Shown here in pieces: positions 1 to 7,900 of a stretch of 7,932 bases of DNA; the stretch's first letter is position 1, and every line of letters begins with the position of its first letter. A program made the translations under genes and the position numbers. A model generated the notes under the pieces. That model was not told the DNA's origin, searched no databases, and saw nothing but the letters and a program-made list of their open reading frames with translations. This DNA is from Solirubrobacterales bacterium (GTDB taxonomy: Bacteria > Actinomycetota > Thermoleophilia > Solirubrobacterales > Solirubrobacteraceae), in the NCBI GenBank assembly GCA_003151895.1, contig PLYX01000009.1, positions 900 through 8,831 on the forward strand, in the 5' to 3' direction.

Positions 1-2
1 TG

Positions 3-707
3 TGGGCGATCCTCTGCTTCCTCGATCGTGAGCCGGCGCTGGCGCGCTTCTGCGTGGTGCAGTCCTCGCGGGGCGCCCAACCCATGCTCGAACGTCGCGA
101 ACAGCTCCTGGGAGACCTCGCGAGCGTCGTCGATCAGGGTCGTGAGGAGGGTGTCCGCAAAGGGGACTGCCCCCCGCTGACGGCGGAGGGCATCATCGGC
201 GCCGCCTCCTCGATCGTGTACGCGCGCCTGCTGCGCGGCGATAGCGAGCCGCTGAGCGATCTGCAGGGCGAACTGATGGGCATGATCGCCCTGCCATACC
301 TGGGCCCGGCGGCCGCGCGTGGAGAGCGCGCGCGTCCTGCCCCGGCGCCATCGGTCGCTGAGACGGCCCAGGGCGATAGCGAGCCCGCGGAGGCAGACGG
401 CGATCCGCTGCGGGGCATCCACATGCGCCTGACCTATCGCACCGCGCGCGTGCTCGAAGCGGTCGCCGAGCTGGGTGGGCGGGGATCGGATCCCTCGAAC
501 CGCATGGTGGGCGATCACGCCGGCATCTCAGACCAGGGTCAGATCTCAAAGCTCTTGGCGCGCCTGAAGCGCCTCGGGTTGCTGGAGAACAGCGGCGAGG
601 GTGCCCACAGCAAGGGCGAGCCCTACGCCTGGCATCTGACGCCCACGGGCCGCTCGGTCGTGCGGGCGATCGACATGAGCGCTCGCTACCAAAGCCAGGC
701 CGCGTGA
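3..707 (+). CDS. TetR/AcrR-like regulator with C-terminal winged helix (5' partial)
   Basis: This is probably a cytoplasmic transcriptional regulator. The frame is open from base 3 to the TGA at 705-707 (234 codons), with no start inside the window that is clearly real. The GTG at 54 would cut through a helix (LARFCVVQSS), so the gene begins upstream and its N-terminal TetR helix-turn-helix is missing here. Residues 1-105 of the visible part resemble a TetR ligand-binding/dimerisation domain, with helical segments such as ALARFCVVQSS and RREQLLGDLASVVDQGR, ending in MIALPYLGP. A Pro/Ala/Glu-rich linker covers about 106-138. Residues 141-225 form a MarR-like winged helix: RLTYRTARVLEAVAELGG, a recognition-helix region (GISDQGQISKLLARLKRLGL), then a wing with KGEPYAWHLTPTG. 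The protein would thus carry two DNA-binding domains. I recall similar fusions in Solirubrobacterales, but could not search. Codons are strongly GC-rich, unlike the next gene. The ligand is unknown. Confidence 0.8.
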   Translation, partial: WAILCFLDREPALARFCVVQSSRGAQPMLERREQLLGDLASVVDQGREEGVRKGDCPPLTAEGIIGAASSIVYARLLRGDSEPLSDLQGELMGMIALPYLGPAAARGERARPAPAPSVAETAQGDSEPAEADGDPLRGIHMRLTYRTARVLEAVAELGGRGSDPSNRMVGDHAGISDQGQISKLLARLKRLGLLENSGEGAHSKGEPYAWHLTPTGRSVVRAIDMSARYQSQAA

Positions 708-1020
708 TGGCGCCTGGGGGAGCAACGGTGACCCCGGCCGCGGCGTCCCGGCTGGGCGATCTGGCAAGTCGCGGACAAGCTTTCAGCCTCAACCCAACCA
801 CCCGTTACCCGGCTACCACCAGAAAGGCCCACTCATGACCAAGGCATCGAGCACACTTGCGTCCCTTCTGCGCCTAGGTGGTGCGCGCCGGCGTGTGCGA
901 CCGAATGCCTCCAAAGGGACCGGTGCGTCGAAAATCAGTTGTGGGTTCGGTGTGTTCAGCTTTCTCCCTATGACTGAGACAAGGGCCCCCGGGAGCATGA
1001 AGCGCCGCGCTATCGATTTG

Positions 1021-1071
1021 GACGAGGCGCGTGTGAGCGTCTCGTCAGGGACTCGTCAGGGATATGACGAG
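1021..1071. promoter_or_regulatory. Cluster of CTCGTC/GACGAG half-sites with a 20-bp inverted repeat
   Basis: GACGAG occurs at 1021-1026 and 1066-1071, and CTCGTC at 1041-1046 and 1052-1057. The 11-base unit CTCGTCAGGGA is repeated back to back (1041-1051 and 1052-1062). The second copy pairs with TGACGAG at 1065-1071, giving a 7-bp perfect inverted repeat around a 6-base centre. The tandem copies are one helical turn apart. The array ends 5 bases before the Shine-Dalgarno site. As DNA it could be an operator for a dimeric repressor. As RNA it could form alternative hairpins that affect access to the ribosome binding site. The repeats are seen directly; the regulatory role is inference. Confidence 0.4.
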
Positions 1072-1076
1072 AGGGG

Positions 1077-1082
1077 AGGAGG
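1077..1082 (+). promoter_or_regulatory. Shine-Dalgarno site AGGAGG
   Basis: A perfect AGGAGG lies in a purine-rich run (1071-1084), seven bases before the ATG at 1090. The spacing is ideal and the signal peptide starts at that ATG. This decides the start of the 1090-4917 gene against the earlier in-frame ATG at 835, which has no comparable site. Confidence 0.85.
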
Positions 1083-1089
1083 GGTTTTG

Positions 1090-4000
1090 ATGGCCACTCG
1101 TAGGCTGGTCCTGTCGGGGCTGGTGTCGTTGTCTGTGGCGGTTGGAGGGTTGATGTTCCTGAGCATGCCTGCCTTTGCTTTCGTGGAGCATCCGTTTCTT
1201 GCGCAGCTCACTGGTAGTGGAACGCCGGCGGGAGGCTTCCTCTCACAGAACGGGGGACCCGACTCGCTTAAGGTGGCGGTTGACGATTCCGCGGGCGCGT
1301 CCGCTGGGGACGTGTACGTGGTGGATTCGGCCGCGGGAGTGGTCGATGAGTTCTCGCCTGGACCTGATTCGAAATATCTCTGTCAGATCACTGGTGCGGG
1401 TAGCGCGACGATGACGATCCCGTCCGGATCTGAGTGCGATCCCTTGACGCTGGGAACACCGAGCGGGTCCCTCGCATCGATCGAAGCGGTGGCGGTCGAT
1501 CCCGGTACGGGCGACTTGTATGTCGTCACGGGTCAAGTCGTTGAGAAGTTCAGCGCGACCGGGGAATATAAGTCGGAGATCTCAGGTCTGTATTTCCCGT
1601 ATTCGGTGGCTGTCGACAAGCCGACGGGGGACGTGTATATCGGTTCCAATGAAAACGGTATATATGAGTTTGAACCGTCTTCCTCTTCGTTGAAGACGTT
1701 TGCTACCGAAACACCCAACGGTCCCCTTCATTCCGTGAATGGCGTCGCGGTAGACAGTTCTGGGGGCCCGTCCGCTGGTGACGTATACGCCGTCGTTGGT
1801 CATTATAACGAAAGCCTAAAAGAGACAGAACAATGGGTTTACAAGTTCAATGCGAAAGGCGAATATCAGTCGGAAATCACCCCGCCGAGCGGCTCGTTCG
1901 ACGGCACGGAACTGAGTAGCGTCGCGGTCGATTCGTCGAGTGGTGATGTTTATGTCGCCGACCAAGGGACTGCTGGAGTCCAGATCTACCATGGAAATGG
2001 GTTCGTCGATCAATTCGATCCCTCAGGCGTTTTCCTGGGACAGATCTCGGCCGGCGAGACGCCTTTTGGTCTTATGGAACCTACAAGCGTCGCGCTGTCT
2101 GTTGCGGGTGAAGTCTATCTCACCGATGCTAGGCGTAGCGAAAACTTCAATGACCACAGCGTGCAGTCGCTGGTTGACGTGTTCGGTCCGGGGGAGGTGC
2201 TGCCCGACGTGACCACCGGTCTCGTATCGGAAATCGAGCCGACGTCGGCGACGCTCGAAGGTGCGGTCGATCCGGACGGGACTCAGCTCACGGAATGTTA
2301 TTTCGAATATGGGACCGGCACGCTCTACGGCCAGAGCGCGCCGTGTGTCCCGGCGGCGGGATCGATCGCGAGCGATCAGAGCAACCACCCGGTCTCGGCC
2401 CATCTCACCGATCTTGAACGAGGTACGGTTTATCATTTCAGGCTGGTCGCTGTGAACGCCAATGGTGCGAGTTACGGCCAGGATGCGAGCTTCCCTACGC
2501 TGCCCCCGCCGTCGATCGATAGTGCGGTAGCCACGAACGTGACGCTTGAATCGGCGGATCTGACGGCGAAGATCGACCCGAACGGGTATGACACTACCTA
2601 TCGCACCGAATGGGGTACGAGCACCGCGTATGGTGAAATCCTGCCCGCGTCAGGTGAAGAAGATATCGGTGCGGGCACAAGCGACGTGGTGCGCTCCTGG
2701 CACCTGTCGGGTTTGCACGCCGATACGCTCTATCATTGGCGGGTGGTAGCCACGAACGTGAATGGCGCCACGGTTGGCGCCGACCACACGTTTATATACA
2801 GCACGAGCGGGAGCGGCCTGCCGGACGGGCGGCAATATGAGATGGTCAGCCCGCCACACAAGAACGGGGCACTACTTTCGGACGTCGTTTTCCTTGCTCC
2901 CTACCCCGAGATCTCCGAAGATGGGTCGCGCCTTATCGCCACATCGATCCAGTGTTTCGGCGATGCCACTTCGTGTACTGCTCTTCGCGTCAAGATAGGC
3001 TCGTTCTATGCATTTTCGCGTACGCCCAATGGCTGGGTGACGAGTGCGCTCGCGCCACCGGTGACCCAGTTCCGTGTGGTTTCGGCACTCTCGTTTAATG
3101 CTGACAGTGGGATGGCGCTCTTTGGCGCACCGACGGAACCCTTTGGTGAGGACGATTTCTATGCGCGTCAGCCAAACGGAACGTTGATCGATATCGGTCC
3201 GGTAGCCCCACCCTCTGAGGGACAGCAAATATCTATCGCGGAGCAGGGTGACCTGGTGACTTCAGATTATTCACATCTTGTGTTCGAAGACGAAAGGAAG
3301 TGGGGACTCGTCAAATCGACCGGCGACACGCTATACGAGTACGTCGGTAGCGGTAACTCGCAACCCTTTGCTGTAGGCGTTAGCGGCGAACGGGACAGCA
3401 CCAGTCTGATCAGCGCATGTGCGACCGCAACGGCCGACGGCCCGGGAGCGCTCTCCACGGACGGGAGGACGGTGTATTTCGTCGCAGAACGCTGCGCCGG
3501 CGGTTCGGGTGTGAACAGCAAAACGGCGGTACCGGCAAGCGAGTTGTATGCTCGTGTCGACGGTGAAATGGCGGATGCGCATACGGTGGCGATCTCTCAG
3601 CGCTCTCCGAGCGAATGCACGGGTGCGTGTCACGCCTCGGTGTCGAGGAACGCTATTTTCGCCAGCGCGTCCGCCGACGGTTCGAAGGTGTATTTCACCT
3701 CGCCGCAACAGCTCACAAACGATGCCACCAACGGCCAGAACAACCTGTACCTATATGATCTTGATAATCCCGAAGGACACAACCTGATCGACGTCTCTGC
3801 CGGCGATAGTAGCGGCGCTGGTCCACGTGTCGAGGGCGTGCTGACTGTCTCCTCGGATGGGTCACATGTTTATTTCGCCGCTCAGGGCGTCCTGACGCAT
3901 GGTCCCAATAGCCAGGGGCAGGTCGCTGTCAATGGCGGTGAGAATCTGTACGTATACGAGCGCGACGCCGCCTATCCGAACGGTCGGATCGCGTTTATCA

Positions 4001-4917
4001 CGCATGGCGGCGTGCCGCTCGAAGGTAGGTCACTCGTTGCCGCGAACGTGACGCCCGACGGTCGTTTCCTCGTGTTCACGAGCAGCGGTCGGCTGACGGC
4101 TGACGACGCAAGCATGAGTGGAGCCGAACAGGTCTTCCGCTACGACGCGCAGACGGGGGAACTGACACGTATCTCGATCGGAAATGACGGCTTCAACGAC
4201 AACGGCAATGGTCAGACACGGTCGCTGTGCTACTTCGGCGAATGTTCGGAGAACGCTCACATCGTGTGGCCGAAGTCAGCGGCCCGCCGCGATCCGACGA
4301 TGTCAAACGACGGCGCCTACGTGTTCTTCGACAGTTCTGTCGGTCTCACGCCACAGGCACTGAATGATGTGCTGATTGCGGAAAGCGACGGTCGCACCTA
4401 TTACGCCCAGAACGTGTATGAGTGGCACGAAGGTCACGTGTATCTGATCTCCGACGGTCGCGACGTCACCACGAACGAGGGTACCCCTTTGATGTGCGGG
4501 TACGCAGGGGAGGCGTCGTCGGTGTGTCTCTTTGGTACGGATGCGACCGGTTCGAACGTGTTCTTCTCGACCGCGGACCAGCTCGTACCCGCAGATACCG
4601 ACACTGAGCTTGACTATTACGACGCGCGTATCTGTACGAGCGAAAGTCCCTGCATCAAACAGGCACCGCCACCGTTGCCGCCGTGCCTGGGTGAAGCGTG
4701 CCACGGCAGACCGGCGGCGACGCCATCGCTGCTGACACCCGGAAGCGCCACCTTCAACGGCGAAGGCAACATCATATCGGCTGTGCCGCCGCCAAAGAAG
4801 CTCACAAAGAAGACGGTCAAATGCAAGAAGGGGTTTGTGAAGAACAAGCAGAGTAAGTGCGTACGAAAAAAGAGTAAGAAGAAGCGGAAAGCCACGTCTC
4901 ACAAGGGGGGCAAATGA
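1090..4917 (+). CDS. Large exported beta-propeller protein (NHL-like, two FN3-like domains, PD40/TolB-like region)
   Basis: Predicted 1275-residue exported protein of unknown function. Residues 1-30 form a signal peptide: Arg-Arg at 4-5, a hydrophobic core, and likely cleavage after A28-F29-A30. Residues ~57-365 hold about six NHL-like blades, seen as recurring VAVD...GDVYV phrases (GDVYVVDS, GDLYVVTG, GDVYIGSN, GDVYAVVG, GDVYVADQ, GEVYLTDA). Residues ~372-474 and ~475-570 are two fibronectin-III-like domains with matching strands (YHFRLVAVNANGASYG and YHWRVVATNVNGATVG). From ~577, starting LPDGRQYEMVSPP, a long region to ~1188 has PD40/TolB-like blades (STDGRTVYF, SADGSKVYF, SSDGSHVYF, TPDGRFLVF, SNDGAYVFF). 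A Pro-rich linker follows, then a Lys-rich tail (1233-1275) with Cys1245 and Cys1257. No catalytic residues are evident, so binding or scaffolding at the cell surface is inferred. The stop overlaps the start of the next gene. GC is much lower than in the regulator, locally below 40% (1801-1860). Confidence 0.85.
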   Translation: MATRRLVLSGLVSLSVAVGGLMFLSMPAFAFVEHPFLAQLTGSGTPAGGFLSQNGGPDSLKVAVDDSAGASAGDVYVVDSAAGVVDEFSPGPDSKYLCQITGAGSATMTIPSGSECDPLTLGTPSGSLASIEAVAVDPGTGDLYVVTGQVVEKFSATGEYKSEISGLYFPYSVAVDKPTGDVYIGSNENGIYEFEPSSSSLKTFATETPNGPLHSVNGVAVDSSGGPSAGDVYAVVGHYNESLKETEQWVYKFNAKGEYQSEITPPSGSFDGTELSSVAVDSSSGDVYVADQGTAGVQIYHGNGFVDQFDPSGVFLGQISAGETPFGLMEPTSVALSVAGEVYLTDARRSENFNDHSVQSLVDVFGPGEVLPDVTTGLVSEIEPTSATLEGAVDPDGTQLTECYFEYGTGTLYGQSAPCVPAAGSIASDQSNHPVSAHLTDLERGTVYHFRLVAVNANGASYGQDASFPTLPPPSIDSAVATNVTLESADLTAKIDPNGYDTTYRTEWGTSTAYGEILPASGEEDIGAGTSDVVRSWHLSGLHADTLYHWRVVATNVNGATVGADHTFIYSTSGSGLPDGRQYEMVSPPHKNGALLSDVVFLAPYPEISEDGSRLIATSIQCFGDATSCTALRVKIGSFYAFSRTPNGWVTSALAPPVTQFRVVSALSFNADSGMALFGAPTEPFGEDDFYARQPNGTLIDIGPVAPPSEGQQISIAEQGDLVTSDYSHLVFEDERKWGLVKSTGDTLYEYVGSGNSQPFAVGVSGERDSTSLISACATATADGPGALSTDGRTVYFVAERCAGGSGVNSKTAVPASELYARVDGEMADAHTVAISQRSPSECTGACHASVSRNAIFASASADGSKVYFTSPQQLTNDATNGQNNLYLYDLDNPEGHNLIDVSAGDSSGAGPRVEGVLTVSSDGSHVYFAAQGVLTHGPNSQGQVAVNGGENLYVYERDAAYPNGRIAFITHGGVPLEGRSLVAANVTPDGRFLVFTSSGRLTADDASMSGAEQVFRYDAQTGELTRISIGNDGFNDNGNGQTRSLCYFGECSENAHIVWPKSAARRDPTMSNDGAYVFFDSSVGLTPQALNDVLIAESDGRTYYAQNVYEWHEGHVYLISDGRDVTTNEGTPLMCGYAGEASSVCLFGTDATGSNVFFSTADQLVPADTDTELDYYDARICTSESPCIKQAPPPLPPCLGEACHGRPAATPSLLTPGSATFNGEGNIISAVPPPKKLTKKTVKCKKGFVKNKQSKCVRKKSKKKRKATSHKGGK
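2203..2811 (+). repeat. Tandem fibronectin-III-like modules within the propeller protein
   Basis: Two domains of about 100 residues follow one another. Each has an N-terminal strand of the type SATLEGAVDPDG or SADLTAKIDPNG, then an (F/T)EYGT or TEWGT strand with a Tyr-Gly turn, a variable loop, an L(T/S)(D/G)L step, and a YHxRxVAxNxNGAxxG strand. A 17-base direct repeat, GGTAGCCACGAACGTGA, occurs at 2526-2542 and 2745-2761, but at non-equivalent places in the two domains, so it may be chance. The protein-level duplication is clear; FN3 fold assignment is by pattern only. Confidence 0.6.
4903..4910 (+). promoter_or_regulatory. Ribosome binding site AAGGGGGG inside the end of the upstream gene
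   Basis: This purine run matches the 16S 3' end apart from one G-U wobble. It sits 3 bases before the ATG at 4914 and 9 bases before the in-frame ATG at 4920. The second spacing is the more usual one, so translation may begin at 4920. It lies within the last codons of the upstream gene, as expected for coupled translation. Confidence 0.6.
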
Positions 4918-7900
4918 TCATGGTAAGCATCCGGGCGACAGTGATGGCGGCGGCCCTCCTAGCTTTGCTCACATTTGGAAGCGCGTGCGCGGACGGCGCT
5001 GTGCGCGCTCCTGGTTGGACTATGAACTCCTACGCGACTCCGTCGAGCTTCTCGGCAAGCAACAACGCTGCCTGTCTGGTTTCAACTCTACACCAGAGCG
5101 GGCAAAGCCACTCTCCGGAATGCGACTCCTATGATGTGATCGCGACCAATTCCGGCAGCCTGGCGACTGACGGCAGTAATATTGTGCTCACCGATACGCT
5201 CCCTGCCCAGGTGGTCGTGCATGACGTCTCTCTGTTTGCCTCACCAGCGCTAAACGAAGAAGAAGAAAATCCTAGCCCGATTCAACTCGGAAGATACTTG
5301 TGTACGACGGTCTCGACGACCGTAAAGTGCGAATATCCCGGTGTATTTCTCAACGAACACATACTACCCGAAGCGTTGGGTCCAGATCAAACCTTGACGA
5401 TGGAAATAGGTGTGACGGTCACCGAACCATCAGCCGCGGAATCATTGGTAAATACCGCGACGATAACCGGTGGAGGCGCGCCGGACCAATCGACAACGGT
5501 CGAAAACACTGTTGGTGGCGCACCGCCGCCGTTTGGTCCGGCTGACTTCGAATTCTATATCTCCGGGCTCGACGGTACCCGCGACACGCAGGCCGGGGAC
5601 CATCCCTACGAGTTGACGACAACGATCGATCTCAACAACGAGTTCAGACAAGCCCCGGATGCGGGATATACAGCCACGGGTATCCAGGATCCCAAGGATA
5701 TCGTCGCCGATCTCCCACTGGGTTTCGTGGGGAGCATCCTCTCTGCGCCCGAGTGTACCTTCTCACAGCTCTCCTCCGAATATGAAGTCGAAGTCGAAGT
5801 CGAAGGTCATCGCAGGACGAAGGCTATCGGTGGTTGTCCGCCGGACACGATTGTCGGTCATCTTCTGACAGAACCAGTGGAGAGCGATTCCATTAACAGT
5901 CCTATCTATAACATGGTGCCGGAGCGTGGTGTACCAGCCGAGTTCGCCTACCACGATGCCCTCAAGGGGCCACACGTGTTTTATGTGCATGTAGTGCCGA
6001 CGCCGCAAGGTTACGTTCTGCAGACGATCAACCCCGATATTCCGCAGATAACACTGGACCATATTGTCGTCACGTTCTATGGCGATCCCGCGCTGAGGGA
6101 TGGGTCCGGTAACTCCCAGATCCCGTATTTCACCAACCCGACAGGCTGTGCAAACGGTCCATTGGTGACCTCGATATATATGGACTCGTGGGCGCACCCG
6201 GGGGCGTTGAAAGCGGACGGCACCCCCGAACTGAACGATCCTGCGTGGGTGTCAGGCCCGCACGGCCAATCAATATCTCCCGCGGTGACGGGTTGCAACG
6301 CGTTGCAGTTCACTCCGGAACTGGGCGCGCAACCCACGACCCATGAAGCGGACACTCCGTCGGGTATGGAATTTGAGATCAAGCAGCCGCAACCCGAGGA
6401 AACAGGCACGCTTGCGACCTCGACGTTGAAGAACGCGGTGGTGAAGCTCCCCGAAGGGTTCACGGTCGATCCTTCCGCCGGCGATGGGCTCGCCGCCTGC
6501 TCGGAGGCGCAGATCGGTTGGGTCGGGCCGAGCACGATGAACTTCAATCCCGCCGAACCGGAATGCCCCGAAGCGTCAAAGATCGGCTCGCTTGAACTGA
6601 GCACGCCGCTGATCCCGAACACGTTGACGGGTGTGTTGTATTTGGCGCGCCAGGAAGAAAACCCGTTCAAAACACTGTTGGCGGCCTATGTCGTCGTGAA
6701 GGATCCCGTGACGGGAGTGTTGATCAAGATCGCGGGACAGTTCCTGCCGAACACTGCGACGGGTCAGATGACCGCGGTGTTCGACGAAAACCCGCAACTC
6801 CCGTTCAGCGACCTGAAGCTGCACTTCTTCGGCGGCCCCCGGGCGGAGCTCGCGACCCCCGAGAACTGCGGAACGTACACCACGAACACCGAACTGACGC
6901 CGTGGTCGGCGCCCGACTCGGGTCTGCCGAGCACCCCGTTTGACAGCTTCCCGATCGACGAAGGCTGCGTCAGCGGCTTCAACCCCACGTTCACCGCGGG
7001 CGCGACGAACCTGCAGGCCGGTGCGTACACGCCGTTCGTGGCGTCGTTCTCACGCTCGGACACCGACCAGGAAATCACCGGGCTGTCGATCACGCTGCCC
7101 CCCGGCCTATTGGCCGACGTCGGTAGCGTCCCGTTGTGCGGTGAAGCGCAGGCGAACGCGGGTACCTGTCCGGAAAGCAGCCAGGTCGGGACCGTGCAGA
7201 CCGGTGTCGGCCCCGGCCCGAACCCCTTGTTCGTCGGCGGCAAGGCATACCTCACCGGCCCCTACAACGGTGGCCCCTACGGCCTCTCGGTCGTCGTCCC
7301 GGCCGTCGCGGGCCCGTTCAACTTCGGGACGGTCGTGGTGCGTCAGTCGATCAGGATCAACCCGACGACCGCGCAGGTAACCGACGTCTCCGACCCGTTC
7401 CCGACGATCATCGACGGCATCCCCCTCAGGTTGCGCCGCGTCGACGTGACGCTGAACCGGCCCGGGTTCACGTTCAACCCGACGAACTGCTCCAAGCTCG
7501 GGTTCAGTGGCGGCCTGCAGGGCTCCGCGCCGGGCACGGCGACCGTGTTGAACGGCACGATCGGCTACGCCACCGCGAACGACGCGAGCGCGGCGCCGAC
7601 GGCGCCGTTCCAGGTCACGAACTGCGCGAGCCTGAAGTTCCAGCCCAAATTCTCGGTCTCAACCTCGGGGAAGACAAGCAGAGCCGACGGCGCGAGCCTG
7701 ACCGCGAAGCTCTCCTACCCCAACGTCCCGCAGGGCACCGAGGCGAACATCACCCGCGTCAAGGTCGACCTCCCCAAGCAGCTCCCCTCACGGTTGACGA
7801 CGTTGCAGAAGGCGTGCACCGTCGCGCAGTTCAACCTGAACCCCGCGAACTGCCCGAAAGAATCGAAGATCGGTTTCGCCACCGTCCACACCCCGATCCT

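Larger units (their letters stand above)
708..1089. other. Intergenic/leader region, no convincing gene
   Basis: The stretch lies between the regulator and the first exported protein. An ATG at 835 opens a frame that runs into the downstream gene. The 85 residues it would add are Arg/Ser-rich with no recognisable domain, and would bury a good signal peptide inside the protein, so I treat it as non-coding leader. I see no hairpin followed by a T-run after 707, so there is no clear terminator. No -35/-10 pair is convincing. The distal end (1021-1082) holds half-site repeats and the ribosome binding site, listed separately. Any promoter for the downstream pair probably lies here, because the gap is large and the base composition falls along it. 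Confidence 0.6.

Noticed and set aside
237..385. 14-base direct repeat GGCGATAGCGAGCC at 237-250 and 372-385
   Set aside because: Both copies are in the regulator's reading frame (GDSEP) and use ordinary high-GC codons; there is nothing else repeat-like around them.
54..707. GTG at 54 as the start of the regulator
   Set aside because: The frame is open to the window edge and the upstream residues (AILCFLDREPALARFC) continue the TetR-like helix, so the gene is simply cut by the edge.
708..800. Terminator after the regulator gene
   Set aside because: There are GC-rich self-complementary bits (for example CCGCGG) but no stable stem followed by a T-run.
193..801. Long minus-strand open frame opposite the regulator
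   Set aside because: It is an Arg/Pro/Ala-rich shadow of a high-GC gene and has no domain.
939..975. Possible promoter with TTCGGT or TTGTGG as -35 and TATGAC (969-974) as -10
   Set aside because: The -10 is fair, but no -35 at normal spacing matches well.
835..1089. N-terminal extension of the propeller protein from the ATG at 835
   Set aside because: It would place a good signal peptide about 85 residues inside the protein. It has no good ribosome binding site, while AGGAGG sits seven bases before the ATG at 1090. The added residues look non-coding.
4303..4902. Minus-strand open frame of about 200 codons opposite the end of the propeller gene
   Set aside because: Its Arg-rich, low-complexity translation mirrors coding DNA on the + strand; the propeller repeats in the + frame are clear.
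4974..4991. Lipoprotein signal (lipobox) at Cys25 of the second exported protein
   Set aside because: The residues before Cys are Gly-Ser-Ala; the -3 position lacks the usual Leu/Val/Ile. A standard cleavage site after Ala26 fits better.
6077..7255. Minus-strand open frames (6077-6670 and 6764-7255)
   Set aside because: They are antisense to repeat units of the second exported protein. The + frame has a signal peptide, a DUF11-like domain and repeated motifs, which the antisense frames lack.
6940..7380. Plus-strand open frame in another phase
   Set aside because: It is a Ser/Arg/Pro-rich shadow within the GC-rich end of the second exported gene.
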